Counted from the stretch's first letter, positions 18,005 through 27,634 are shown. The stretch is 32,782 bases of DNA from Candidatus Thorarchaeota archaeon (GCA_030612005.1 JAUWOU010000022.1:1-32782), one strand, 5' to 3'. Notes: generated by a model from the sequence alone, not told the origin. Translations and numbers: made by a program.

Positions 18005-19687
18005 CTAGAATATCTTCGGCTCGTCCCATTCGCCCCATAAATTACGCCAGACTTCGAATATCTCTCCAATAGTAGCATAGGCTTTGACTGCGTCAACAAT
18101 ATGAGGCATAACATTCTCGTCACTCTCAGATGCCTTCAGGAGACCCGCTAGTGCTGCTTCAACCTTGGTGTTATCTCGCTCTTTCCGTATCTTCTGAGTT
18201 CGTTCAACCTGACGTCGTTCTACCTCTGGGTCAATCTTGAGAACTGGAATTGTAATCTTTTCACCTTCAAGAACGTAATCATTGACACCAACGATTGTAC
18301 GCTCACCAGACTCAATCTCTTTTTGATAACGATAAGACGCCTCTGATATCTCACGCTGGAAGAAGCCTTTCTCGATTGCCTCGACTACTCCACCCATAGC
18401 ATCAACTTTGTCAAAGTACTTGTAGGCTTCTGCTTCCATATCATTCGTCAGAGCCTCTACATAGTAAGAACCAGCTAATGGATCAATTGTGTTTGCCGCT
18501 CCACTCTCCTGAGCAAGTACTTGCTGGGTTCTCAGAGCAACTCGAACTGCATCCTCGGTGGGTAGGCATAGAGCCTCATCCATTGAATTTGTGTGCAATG
18601 ACTGAGTACCTCCAAGTACTGCAGCTAGAGCCTGATATGCAGTTCTCACAACATTCACCGTTGGTTGCTGAGCTGTGAGTGAGCATCCTGCAGTCTGAGT
18701 ATGGAAGCGCATCCAGAGAGACCTCTCTTTCTTTGCACCAAAGGTCTCTTTCATCTCTCGCGCCCAGATACGTCGAGCCGCACGATACTTGGCCACCTCT
18801 TCGAATATGTCGTTGTGGGCATTGAAGAAGAATGACAGTCTAGGAGCAAATGAATCAACATCTAGACCTTGTTTCATTCCAACCCTTACATATTCCATTC
18901 CATTGATGAGTGTAAAGGCTAGTTCCTGCGAAGCCGTCGACCCAGCTTCCCGTATGTGATAGCCCGAGATCGAAATTGTGTTCCATCTCGGAATCTTCTT
19001 CGTTGCATATTCCATGATGTCACCGGTGATACGTAGAGATGGAGCAGGGGCAAGAATCCATGACTTCTGAGCCATGTACTCTTTTAGCAGATCATTTTGG
19101 ATTGTTCCTCCAATCTTGTCGGCGGACACTCCCTGCTTCTGTGCAGCGACCATGTACATCGCCAACAAAATTCCGGCTGGAGCATTGATCGTCATTGAAG
19201 TTGTGACTTGATCTAGTGGAATTCCTGCGAAGAGAATCTCAATGTCCTTGAGACTGTCTATAGCAACACCGAGTTTCCCAACTTCACCCATGGCATAGGG
19301 ATGGTCTGAGTCTCGTGCAAAGAGAGTAGGAAGATGAAAAGCAACACTGAGACCAGTCTGTCCATTGGCTAGTAGAAACTTGAACCGTTGATTTGTTTCC
19401 TCAGCAGAACCCATACCAGCGAACTGGCGCATTGTCCAGACACGACCACGGTACATACTTGGTTGAACTCCACGAGTATACGGATACTCACTTGGAAGAC
19501 CAAGGTCATTCATGTAGTCGAATTTTGGAACATCAAGAGGTGTATAGATTGCCTTGATTGGTCGACTAGATGTGGTCACGAAATCCTTACGACGGTCAGG
19601 ATGTTTCTTCTGGTGTGAACCTAGGGTTTCTTTCTCCCATGAATCATGGGCTTTCTGAATTTTGTCCAAGTTCTTCTCTGCACCCAT
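18005..19687 (-). CDS. Methylmalonyl-CoA mutase large (catalytic) subunit, without B12-binding domain
   Basis: [116 protein letters not shown]. Ends without the DxHxxG B12 module. Track ORF begins at 19732; ATG 19687 with an AGGAG upstream is the better start. Confidence 0.93.
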   Translation of the reverse strand: MGAEKNLDKIQKAHDSWEKETLGSHQKKHPDRRKDFVTTSSRPIKAIYTPLDVPKFDYMNDLGLPSEYPYTRGVQPSMYRGRVWTMRQFAGMGSAEETNQRFKFLLANGQTGLSVAFHLPTLFARDSDHPYAMGEVGKLGVAIDSLKDIEILFAGIPLDQVTTSMTINAPAGILLAMYMVAAQKQGVSADKIGGTIQNDLLKEYMAQKSWILAPAPSLRITGDIMEYATKKIPRWNTISISGYHIREAGSTASQELAFTLINGMEYVRVGMKQGLDVDSFAPRLSFFFNAHNDIFEEVAKYRAARRIWAREMKETFGAKKERSLWMRFHTQTAGCSLTAQQPTVNVVRTAYQALAAVLGGTQSLHTNSMDEALCLPTEDAVRVALRTQQVLAQESGAANTIDPLAGSYYVEALTNDMEAEAYKYFDKVDAMGGVVEAIEKGFFQREISEASYRYQKEIESGERTIVGVNDYVLEGEKITIPVLKIDPEVERRQVERTQKIRKERDNTKVEAALAGLLKASESDENVMPHIVDAVKAYATIGEIFEVWRNLWGEWDEPKIF

Positions 19688-19755
19688 TCGGAGCTCCTCC
19701 GTGGTGAAACAAGTCTTCGAGCAGTGTATCAATTATTAACTGTTCGTTTCGAGTC

Positions 19756-20319
19756 CTAGAACTCAAAGCCTCTCCGAGCAGTAATCTTTCTTGTCGAATA
19801 GTAATGTTTGACCTCTCTCATTTCAGTAACAAGATCTGCAGCATCAAGTATCTCCTGCTTTGCATACCTTCCAGTCATAATGAGTTCTACATCTGAAGGT
19901 TTGATGTCCAAAAGTGCCAACTGGTCTTCAAGCGAGAACAGATTCCACTCTACAGCAACGTTGATTTCATCGAGGATTAGAACATCACAGGTATGATTCT
20001 GGAGCGCATCCTGTGCCATCTTGAGACCATCTTGTGCCATCTTGATATCGATCGGGTCAGGATTTTCCTTATCCACAAAGGTTTCTCGACCAACTGGTTC
20101 GATAGTGAAATTAGGAATCTGGTCCACTGAACGAAACTCGCCATAGTTGATATCATCACCATCGACACGCTTCGCAACCTTTGCCTTCATGAAAGAGATA
20201 ACTAATACTTCAAGACCATGCCCTGCAGCGCGAAGTCCTGCACCCAAGGCACAGGTTGTTTTTCCTTTTCCATTTCCTGTGTATATCTGTATAAGACCAG
20301 GTGAAGTTTTGTCAGACAT
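19756..20319 (-). CDS. cobO: Cob(I)alamin adenosyltransferase, CobO/BtuR type
   Basis: P-loop GLIQIYTGNGKGKTTCALGAGLRAAGHG, VLILDEINVAVEWNLF, LIMTGRYAKQEILDAADLVTEM. Confidence 0.93.
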   Translation of the reverse strand: MSDKTSPGLIQIYTGNGKGKTTCALGAGLRAAGHGLEVLVISFMKAKVAKRVDGDDINYGEFRSVDQIPNFTIEPVGRETFVDKENPDPIDIKMAQDGLKMAQDALQNHTCDVLILDEINVAVEWNLFSLEDQLALLDIKPSDVELIMTGRYAKQEILDAADLVTEMREVKHYYSTRKITARRGFEF

Positions 20320-20423
20320 TTGAAAACCTCTGTGTCTTTGATAACCTCTCCAACAGAAAGCTCCACTACAGGCTCCTTACTTCTGTCTTTCGTTATAGAT
20401 TTGAAACTAGCAGATTAGATAGC

Positions 20424-21158
20424 TCACATGAGTTTGTATAGAGAATGTGCAATTTCTCCAACAACAGCCACTGCACGCAGAGTACTCTCTGAAACTTGTG
20501 ATGCGACTACGATTGTCAGTGAATTTACTCTAAACATCTGAAGCTTGTAGTCACCAGAATTGACACTGGTTGGGGCGATATCCATTACTGGATTAATAAT
20601 TCCTTGAGAAATCTCTACTTCAATTCTAAATAGATGGGTATCAGGGATATTTCCTTGAATCATCTTTCCACCAGGGTTAAAGACTCCAACAAAGGCAATC
20701 TCTGGTTTCATCAGAGCTTTGTCAATCTGTTTCTCAATCTTCTTCAGCAATTTCTTACTCGGAGGTCCAAGATTAACCGAGATATACTGATCAATCAAGT
20801 CATCAATATCAACAATCTCAGACATGCTTCCACTCCACGACTTAATCATCTCACCAAACCGTAGAGAGATACTTCGACCCATTGAGAGCATCACCTTCTT
20901 CAGGTCAGCTGCGTTTTCGGATTTATCTGAAAGAGAAACAAGAACAAATGAATGAAAGAACGCATAAGCCCAGACAGATTCTTCATGTTCAAGAGTGTAG
21001 ACTCGCTCTGAAGAAGTGCTTGAACGTGAGTGGAAAAGTGCTACACTGTTTCGAACATACAAAGGGAGTGATTTCAGGTCGACTATATTCTCTTCCTCAA
21101 AAGATCTACCGTAAAGAGGATCACCATCACTCTTCAAAATGTACAGATAGCGTATCAT
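20424..21158 (-). CDS. Putative longin-like domain + roadblock/LC7-like domain protein
   Basis: N-terminus MIRYLYILKSDGDPLYGRSF ... WAYAFFHSFVLVSLSDK resembles a longin/profilin-like fold; C-terminal about 110 aa (KPEIAFVGVFNPGGKMIQGNIP ... LQMFRVNSLTIVVASQVSESTLRAVAVVGEIAHSLYKLM) resembles a roadblock/LC7 domain. Family calls by pattern only. Confidence 0.55.
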   Translation of the reverse strand: MIRYLYILKSDGDPLYGRSFEEENIVDLKSLPLYVRNSVALFHSRSSTSSERVYTLEHEESVWAYAFFHSFVLVSLSDKSENAADLKKVMLSMGRSISLRFGEMIKSWSGSMSEIVDIDDLIDQYISVNLGPPSKKLLKKIEKQIDKALMKPEIAFVGVFNPGGKMIQGNIPDTHLFRIEVEISQGIINPVMDIAPTSVNSGDYKLQMFRVNSLTIVVASQVSESTLRAVAVVGEIAHSLYKLM

Positions 21159-21169
21159 ATTGGCTCTCG

Positions 21170-21214
21170 ACCAGTAATAGTGAACGCTTTTCTCAAGACA
21201 TAAGAGTTACTGGT
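21170..21214. promoter_or_regulatory. 8-bp perfect inverted repeat (ACCAGTAA ... TTACTGGT) in a divergent promoter region
   Basis: Arms 21170-21177 and 21207-21214, between the longin/roadblock gene (-) and the winged-helix gene (+). Confidence 0.4.
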
Positions 21215-21294
21215 GGATAATGTAGCGCGCTTGAAAAGCAGATGACAGTAGACTTTAAACTGTGTAAGTACACATCTCCGAGAGGTTGGCAAGG

Positions 21295-21636
21295 ATGTCA
21301 GAAGAAGACAAAGCACCCGAAGCACCAAAGAAGAAAAAGAGGAAGAGAGAACTTCAGAAGCGTACACGCTATGACATCTATGCCGAATTACTTCGTGTCA
21401 TCTACATCTGGGGTTATTGTCCACTGACTCGAGCAGCCAGGTCAACCAATATGCCAGTTGATCGAGCAAAGGAGTCCATTGGAGAACTCTGTAAACGAGG
21501 TCTCTTAGAAGAAGATGATGACGAAGGCATGCGAGTCTATAAAGTTACAACGAGGGGTCATCAATACCTAGAATTGTACAAGAGAATGGCAGGTTTAGTT
21601 GGAATCCCAATTCCAAAACCAATTATTGGAATGTAG
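21295..21636 (+). CDS. Small winged-helix-like DNA-binding protein with basic N-terminal tail
   Basis: MSEEDKAPEAPKKKKRKREL basic tail, then YDIYAELLRVIYIWGYCPLTRAARSTNMPVDRAKESIGELCKRGLLEEDDDEGMRVYKVTTRGHQYLELY, typical archaeal wHTH pattern. Track start 21286 (TTG); ATG at 21295 is more likely. Confidence 0.72.
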   Translation: MSEEDKAPEAPKKKKRKRELQKRTRYDIYAELLRVIYIWGYCPLTRAARSTNMPVDRAKESIGELCKRGLLEEDDDEGMRVYKVTTRGHQYLELYKRMAGLVGIPIPKPIIGM

Positions 21637-21686
21637 AAAAACCGAATAAGCTAGTAACAATTTGTGACTTCATGTTGTGACTTTGG

Positions 21687-21697
21687 TATATATACTA
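21687..21697 (+). promoter_or_regulatory. Archaeal TATA-box-like element upstream of the bactofilin-like gene
   Basis: ggtatatatacta about 47 nt upstream of ATG 21743. Confidence 0.5.
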
Positions 21698-21742
21698 AAT
21701 CTGTGGAGTATATCTTAGAAAATATAATTGGTGAAGGCCAAA

Positions 21743-22984
21743 ATGGCAGAAAAATTAGAATACAAAAATGAAAGCGTTGTCGAACTCGGTTCTACCGAGG
21801 GTGATGTCGAAATTCGCAATTGCGGAGAGCTTGAGCCTCAACAGGGTGATGAGATATTAATCTTAGGAACTCTGACAGTTTATGGTGATCTCGATATCGA
21901 AGGATCACTTCAGTGTGAGAGCCTAGTATTGAAGACTAGGGATCAAGTTACAGTCAGAGGGAATCTCATCGCAAGAAGTTCTGTTGATGCACGAAAAGGA
22001 TCACTAAAAGTAGAAGAAGATCTTGAGTCTCGTACCGTTGAGGTTGGGTCTTCTCTTCGTGTTGGTGGAAATCTCAAATGTGTGTCCGCGAAAGCAGGAG
22101 CCTCAATCAAAGTTGTAGGTAATGCTGAAGCGCAGAGACTCACCGGCGGTGCATCAGTCAAAATTGAAGGAGACTGCAAGGTCGAAAGAATTGCTGGTGG
22201 CGGCTCTGTAGTTGTATACGGCACAATCGAAGCTGAAGAATTTGATGCAGGTGGAGCAGGTAAGGTTGTAAAAGGCATCATCAAGAAAGTTTCAGTTGGT
22301 GGATCATTCAAGGCTGTAGAATCTATTGAAATTGATGAACTAGATGTTGGGGGTTCAGCAAAAGTTGGCGCAGGCTCAAAAGTGGGCAACATCGATATTG
22401 GTGGTACGTTCAAATCTGAGGGAAACCTAGAGTTTGGTGATATTGATGTAGGTGGAGCCGTCAAATTAGGTGGTACTGCACGAGGAGATTCAATCGATGT
22501 CGGTGGTACAGTAAAGACCGAGGGTGATTTATTCCTAACCGGTGGACTAAACGTCGGTGGTACTGTTAAGGTTGATGGAAATCTAAACTGTGAAGATAAG
22601 ATCAAAGTTGGTGGTACTGTCAGAGTAGAAGGTAGAATCAATACATTCCGAATCATTGTCGGTGGTGAAATCGATGCAGAATACACAAAAGCCACGGATG
22701 GTGTGAGGATTGGAAAGCGTGCAGAAATCAGAGGACCTGTCGAATCCAAAGAAATTCTCATTCGGGAACGCGCAAGAACAGATTCACTCTACGGTGATGA
22801 CATTCGAATCGAAGAACGCTCACGAGTAGGCAGTCTCTATGGCCGCAAAATCTACATTGAACGTGATGTTATTGTAGAAGGTAAGACACTCTACACAGAG
22901 AGCCTCGAATCAGAGAATGGTGTAGAATTCGGAGAAGAACCAAAGAAGGTAGATAAATTACCTCCTCCGGAAGAACTTGAGTAG
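21743..22984 (+). CDS. Polymer-forming, bactofilin-like beta-helical repeat protein
   Basis: Repeats of the form VGGTVKxxGDL / VGGSxKVxxxIEIDELDVGG through most of the protein (e.g. IDIGGTFKSEGNLEFGDIDVGGAVKLGGTARGDSIDVGGTVKTEGDL). Track start 21728; ATG 21743 (MAEKLEYKNESVVEL) likely. Confidence 0.8.
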   Translation: MAEKLEYKNESVVELGSTEGDVEIRNCGELEPQQGDEILILGTLTVYGDLDIEGSLQCESLVLKTRDQVTVRGNLIARSSVDARKGSLKVEEDLESRTVEVGSSLRVGGNLKCVSAKAGASIKVVGNAEAQRLTGGASVKIEGDCKVERIAGGGSVVVYGTIEAEEFDAGGAGKVVKGIIKKVSVGGSFKAVESIEIDELDVGGSAKVGAGSKVGNIDIGGTFKSEGNLEFGDIDVGGAVKLGGTARGDSIDVGGTVKTEGDLFLTGGLNVGGTVKVDGNLNCEDKIKVGGTVRVEGRINTFRIIVGGEIDAEYTKATDGVRIGKRAEIRGPVESKEILIRERARTDSLYGDDIRIEERSRVGSLYGRKIYIERDVIVEGKTLYTESLESENGVEFGEEPKKVDKLPPPEELE

Positions 22985-23046
22985 ATTACTAAAATGTAGC
23001 CTTCACCCAATTTATTGTTTAGAGCAGGGGGTTCAATCCCCTCTCA

Positions 23047-23850
23047 CTACTTTTCTTTGCTCTTTTTGAGAATCAATATACGACGACCACTCTCTAACGA
23101 GTAGGATTGTCCATCAAATCCCCCAAGCTCATCCACGACCACAAATCCAGAGAAACTGATGAGGTGGTCAACGTCTTTATTGTAGAGGAGAGCTGCAGAT
23201 GACACAACTTCCACTTCTTCAATAATATTCTGTTCAGAGTCACGTACTATGTATTGTAATTTCACGGTCATAATCTGGTTCTGCATGTTTGAACGAATCT
23301 CACCATGACGTTCAACCGTTGTACCATCGTCCAGTGATACGGGATTTTCCTTGAATTCAGCATGTTCGTATTGCATCTCACCGGGATAGAAATCAAGTAT
23401 GAAGACCCCACTATCAGTAAGATGATTGCGGATACACTGAAGCGTGGATAGCTGTTCTTCAGTTGTAATTGCATGTACAAATGAGTTGGGAATAAGTACT
23501 AACTCGAATTTTCGTTCAAGATTGAAATTCGTCATGTCACCTTCAACGAGTGTCACTTTGTTTGCAATAACTGGACTAGCATGCTTCAGTTTCTGCTTTG
23601 CTACCTCAAGCATGGACTGAGAACTCTCGAGAGCTACAACCTCATGTCCATCTATTGCTAGGGCAAATGTGATTCTTCCAGTACCCGCAGCAATGTCCAA
23701 GATTGGAGACCCAATTTTCTTTGCATATTTTAAGAAGAAGGGAATATCAGAATTATCTGCAAAGAGATCATAAAAACGACCTACTCCCTCGTAACCAGAC
23801 CTTGCCTTTCCGTTCTGGTCACCTTTCTCTTCTTTCATCCTAGAACGCAC
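23047..23850 (-). CDS. Class I SAM-dependent methyltransferase
   Basis: SPILDIAAGTGRITFALAIDGHEVVALESSQSMLEVAKQKL, LVEGDMTNFNLERKFELVLIPNSFVHA, GVFILDFYPG. Confidence 0.88.
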   Translation of the reverse strand: MRSRMKEEKGDQNGKARSGYEGVGRFYDLFADNSDIPFFLKYAKKIGSPILDIAAGTGRITFALAIDGHEVVALESSQSMLEVAKQKLKHASPVIANKVTLVEGDMTNFNLERKFELVLIPNSFVHAITTEEQLSTLQCIRNHLTDSGVFILDFYPGEMQYEHAEFKENPVSLDDGTTVERHGEIRSNMQNQIMTVKLQYIVRDSEQNIIEEVEVVSSAALLYNKDVDHLISFSGFVVVDELGGFDGQSYSLESGRRILILKKSKEK

Positions 23851-24013
23851 TTACAATAGTAGTACTCCATTCCTATTAATCATTAGTCATCCATTTCACC
23901 TAAGCAAGAATGGATTATCTTAAGCATAGATTGGCAGGATGAAAGGCTTTATCAATTTAGATTCAGGGACTCGCCCAGAAGCTCTTAGTCATCATAAAGT
24001 AGTTGATTAGATA

Positions 24014-24988
24014 ATGGCAGTTGGCAAGAAGACGCTCAAAGAGTTATTCTCAAGAACTCTGAAAATAAGACTGTTCGAAGAGAAAGTCTGGGATTTGTTT
24101 GGAGAAAATATTGTCCCTGGAACACTACATCTGTATCTTGGACAGGAAGCAGTAGCAGCTGGTGTAACTACTGCACTCAAGAAATCAGACTGGATCCAAA
24201 GCTCTCACAGAGGACATGGGCATGTTGTTGCAAAGGGTGCAGACATGAATGCAGCCTTAGCAGAATTGCTGGGTAAGAAGACAGGTTCCTGTAAGGGAAA
24301 GGGAGGCTCAATGCACATCACTCAGCTAGATGTAGGCGTTTTAGGAGCAACTGGTGTTGTCGCATCAGGACTTCCAATTGCTGTTGGCGCAGCACTCTCG
24401 TGTCAGATGAGAAAGACAGACGACGTGGTGGTCTGCTTCTTCGGAGACGGAGCTTCAAACAATGGAACTTTTGGTGAATCATTGAATATGTCTGCAATCT
24501 GGAAGTTACCTTTAGTCTGGATTGTGGAGAATAATTTTTACGCCATGGGAACTCCGATAACAATGACCTGTCCCAGTTCAACTGTTGCACAGAGAGCTGA
24601 GGCATACTGTATTCCAAGTAAGGTGGTTGATGGGAATAACGCTGTCGAAGTGTATGAGGCAACCATTGAAGCCGTAAAGAGAGCCAGAGAGGGTGGCGGT
24701 CCAACTCTAATCGAATGTCAGACGTATAGAATGAAAGGACACTCTAGATTCGATCCTGCCAAGTACCGACCAAAAGAGGAAGTTGATTATTGGCTCAGCG
24801 AAGAGAAAGATGCGGTAAATGTCATTCAGAAGATTGCCATCGAGCAGGGTGCAATCACTGAGAAAGATGCTGATAAGATAAGAGAAAAACTACAGAAAGC
24901 TGTAGACAAGGCGGGAGAGTTTGCGAAAAATTCTGATTTTCCAGAGCCAGAAGAAGCCTTGGATGATGTCTATGCGGAGGCAATCTAA
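24014..24988 (+). CDS. Thiamine-dependent 2-oxoacid (pyruvate/acetoin-type) dehydrogenase E1 alpha subunit
   Basis: HLYLGQEAVAAGVTTALKKSDWIQSSHRGHGHVVAKG, GKGGSMHI, TPP motif GDGASNNGTFGESLNMSAIWKLPLVWIVENN, RMKGHSRFDP. Confidence 0.94.
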   Translation: MAVGKKTLKELFSRTLKIRLFEEKVWDLFGENIVPGTLHLYLGQEAVAAGVTTALKKSDWIQSSHRGHGHVVAKGADMNAALAELLGKKTGSCKGKGGSMHITQLDVGVLGATGVVASGLPIAVGAALSCQMRKTDDVVVCFFGDGASNNGTFGESLNMSAIWKLPLVWIVENNFYAMGTPITMTCPSSTVAQRAEAYCIPSKVVDGNNAVEVYEATIEAVKRAREGGGPTLIECQTYRMKGHSRFDPAKYRPKEEVDYWLSEEKDAVNVIQKIAIEQGAITEKDADKIREKLQKAVDKAGEFAKNSDFPEPEEALDDVYAEAI

Positions 24989-25963
24989 ATGGCGGAGATT
25001 ACATACAGAGAGGCACTCAAACAGGGACTCCGTGAAGAGATGCTCCGTGACGAGCGTGTATTCTTACTAGGTGAAGATATTGGATTGAACTGGGGCGGAG
25101 CTTTCAAGGTCACCAAGGACCTAGCAGAAGAGTTTGGTGAAGACCGAGTTCGTGATACTCCCATCTCAGAAAATACAATTGCAGGGGCTGCAGTAGGTGC
25201 AGCTATCACAGGGATGGTACCTGTGGCAGAGATTATGTTCGGAGACCTGATTACCCTAGCAATGGACCAAGTATGCAATCAAGCTGCAAAGATGCGCTAT
25301 ATGTTCGGCGGACAAACCTCTGTACCCTTAGTAATCAGGACCGTCTTTGGTGGAGGAAAGAATTTAGCGTCACATCACTCACAGAGCTTGGAGTCATGGT
25401 TCATGCATACTCCAGGTCTTAAGGTTGCAGTGCCCGCCTTTGCTTCAGATGTGAAAGGGCTAATTAAAACAGCAATAAGAGACCCTGACCCAGTTCTCTT
25501 TGCAGAACACAAGCTGGTTTATGATAGAAAAGAAGAAGTTCCAGATGATGAGTATCTGATTCCGTTTGGTCAAGCTAAGATTCGTCGAGAGGGAGCAGAT
25601 GTTACACTTTGGGGTACATTTCTCATGGTGCACAAAGCACTTGAGGTAGCTGAAGAACTCCAGAAGGAAGGAATCAGTGTTGAAGTGATTGACCCGAGAA
25701 CACTTGTTCCTCTTGATACGAAGACTCTCATCGAGTCGGTCAAAAAGACTGGAAGACTGGTACTTGTGACTGAAGAAACAAAGACCGGAGCAACAACTGC
25801 AGAAGTTGCTGCTATTGTTCAAGAAGAAGCATTTGACTGGTTAGATGCGCCAATAAAGAGAGTGAATGCACCGGACACACCAGTACCATTCAGTCCGCCA
25901 CTTGAACAGTACTTCATTCCCGACAACAAGAGAATCGCACAGGCAGTTCGAGATATTGTATAG
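24989..25963 (+). CDS. 2-oxoacid dehydrogenase E1 beta subunit
   Basis: ITYREALKQGLREEMLRDERVFLLGEDIGLNWGGAFKVTKDLAEEFGEDRVRDTPISENTIAGAAVGAAITGMVPVAEIMFGD; C-terminal VEVIDPRTLVPLDTKTLIESVKKTGRLVLVTEE. Confidence 0.95.
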   Translation: MAEITYREALKQGLREEMLRDERVFLLGEDIGLNWGGAFKVTKDLAEEFGEDRVRDTPISENTIAGAAVGAAITGMVPVAEIMFGDLITLAMDQVCNQAAKMRYMFGGQTSVPLVIRTVFGGGKNLASHHSQSLESWFMHTPGLKVAVPAFASDVKGLIKTAIRDPDPVLFAEHKLVYDRKEEVPDDEYLIPFGQAKIRREGADVTLWGTFLMVHKALEVAEELQKEGISVEVIDPRTLVPLDTKTLIESVKKTGRLVLVTEETKTGATTAEVAAIVQEEAFDWLDAPIKRVNAPDTPVPFSPPLEQYFIPDNKRIAQAVRDIV

Positions 25964-25972
25964 GTGATAATT

Positions 25973-27199
25973 ATGGTTACGACCATGATCATGCAGCGAA
26001 TGAGTGTCGCTATGGAATATGGAGTGATACTCAAATGGCTCAAGAAAGAGGGAGATAAAGTCAAGAAAGGAGACCTTGTTGTAGAGATTTTTGGAGAGAA
26101 GAACGAGTTCGAACTCGAAGCACCAGGGGACGGTGTCATCCTGAAGATTCTATGTGATGTCAATGATGAGATACCAATCAGTGAACCTATCGCATTCATT
26201 GGAAAAGAGGGTGAAAAGATTCCAGATGTCAGACCAAGAAAACTGAACGCGGCTACCTCAACTTCACCATCAACGACATCGGTAGCACCCAGTACTAAGA
26301 CTGCAGTTACTCAAACAGCTCCACCAAGTACTGAAACACGATTACCTGGTGGAAAAATCAAAGCATCACCTAGAGCTAAAAAGAAAGCAAAGGAATTAGG
26401 AGTGGACCTATCCGTAGTGGTTGGTACTGGTCCAGAAGGCCGAATCGTTGAGAAGGATGTCATTAGTGCAAAGGCTGCAACACCTCAAATTGATCTTTCT
26501 GATGACCGGAAAGTAAGCAAAGTAGAAACCATGACTCCACTAAGAAGAACAATTGCGAGAAGAATGACTCAGAGCGCTTTGAATCCTCATATCACCATGA
26601 TAACAGAGATTGATATGACTGAGGCAATCACTCTCAGAAAGGAACTCAATCTTCGCGTAGAGAAAGCTCATGGAATACGGGTTTCATTTAATGACATAAT
26701 TGTAAAGGCTGTAGCAGATACTTTGGAACTCTTTCCGAAATTCAATGCTACTCTAGCCGGTAATGATCTTCACGTGTTCGATGATGTGAATATTGGTGTA
26801 GCAATGGCTACTGATGATGGTTTGATAGTTGTTACAATCAGAGAAGCTAACAAGAAATCAATCACCGATATTGCTATCGAAACTAAGGAGAAGGGTAAGA
26901 GGGCTAAGAAGAACAAACTTACTTCTGAAGAGATGACTGGGAGCACATTTACTGTGTCCAATCTAGGACCGTTCAAAGTAGATTTGTTCATCCCCGTGAT
27001 CAATCCCCCAGAAACTGCAATATTGGCTCTTGGGCAGATTAAGAAGAAACCGGTTGTAGTTGACGATAAGATTGTAGTTAGGTCTATGATGATGGCTTCT
27101 TGCGCAGTAGACCATAGGATTCTAGATGGTGCACCTGCGGGTCAATTTCTTGCAGCTTTGAAGGAAACTCTAGAGAATCCCTACATGATGAAGATGTAA
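25973..27199 (+). CDS. 2-oxoacid dehydrogenase E2 (dihydrolipoamide acyltransferase)
   Basis: Single lipoyl domain (ILKWLKKEGDKVKKGDLVVEIFGEKNEFELEAPGDGVI), peripheral-subunit-binding domain (KASPRAKKKAKELGVDLSVVVGTGPEGRIVEKDV), catalytic CAVDHRILDGAPAGQFL. Track start 25964; ATG 25973 fits E2 N-termini and the upstream AGGTGAT. Confidence 0.94.
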   Translation: MVTTMIMQRMSVAMEYGVILKWLKKEGDKVKKGDLVVEIFGEKNEFELEAPGDGVILKILCDVNDEIPISEPIAFIGKEGEKIPDVRPRKLNAATSTSPSTTSVAPSTKTAVTQTAPPSTETRLPGGKIKASPRAKKKAKELGVDLSVVVGTGPEGRIVEKDVISAKAATPQIDLSDDRKVSKVETMTPLRRTIARRMTQSALNPHITMITEIDMTEAITLRKELNLRVEKAHGIRVSFNDIIVKAVADTLELFPKFNATLAGNDLHVFDDVNIGVAMATDDGLIVVTIREANKKSITDIAIETKEKGKRAKKNKLTSEEMTGSTFTVSNLGPFKVDLFIPVINPPETAILALGQIKKKPVVVDDKIVVRSMMMASCAVDHRILDGAPAGQFLAALKETLENPYMMKM

Positions 27200-27250
27200 A
27201 GCTCTGCAAAGCATTATGAGCTTTCAGAAATATATCTCAAATGAAAAGAG

Positions 27251-27556
27251 ATGATTAACTCAAGACAGTGTCCAAAATGTGGTGGTACGCAGATAGCGGG
27301 ACCACACAGAATTTTCGGTCAACATCATGTTAGAATAGACTTACCGGGAATGTCAACAGCTACACTTGAAGCATTAACCTGTGCTGATTGTGGGTATACT
27401 GAGTTGTATAGCGATAGAATGGGATTGAGTAATATTAAGAGATCTGGAAGATTTCTCCAAGGTCGTCAATCAGATTCCCCTCGTTCGTGTGCGTTTTGTG
27501 GAACTAAGGTTCGTACAGATGCAACATACTGTCCAGAGTGTGGAAATAGCATCTAA
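27251..27556 (+). CDS. Small protein with two zinc ribbons
   Basis: CPKCGGTQ...CADCGY and CAFCGTKVRTDATYCPECG. Confidence 0.75.
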   Translation: MINSRQCPKCGGTQIAGPHRIFGQHHVRIDLPGMSTATLEALTCADCGYTELYSDRMGLSNIKRSGRFLQGRQSDSPRSCAFCGTKVRTDATYCPECGNSI

Positions 27557-27634
27557 TTGAAATATTCAATAATTAGGTGTTTTCGTCAATTTGAATCAGG
27601 TGGACCTTAAATTGTAGAACCAAGACAATATCAT

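Noticed and set aside
21943-22761. 272-aa minus-strand ORF rich in Pro/Ser/Thr (PPTSI..., LTVPPT...)
   Set aside because: Exact antisense of the GGT/GGA (Gly)-rich repeat gene; Pro/Thr/Ser pattern is the complement of VGGT codons, no RBS or independent evidence.
23020-23055. Complete tRNA gene
   Set aside because: Only a T-arm-like hairpin is present; the upstream ~50 nt lack D-arm, anticodon arm and a complementary 5' acceptor strand.
24318-24704. 128-aa antisense ORF inside E1 alpha
   Set aside because: Shadow ORF opposite a strongly conserved enzyme; low-complexity composition.
25819-26199. 126-aa antisense ORF across the E1 beta/E2 junction
   Set aside because: Shadow ORF with no motif, opposite conserved coding sequence.
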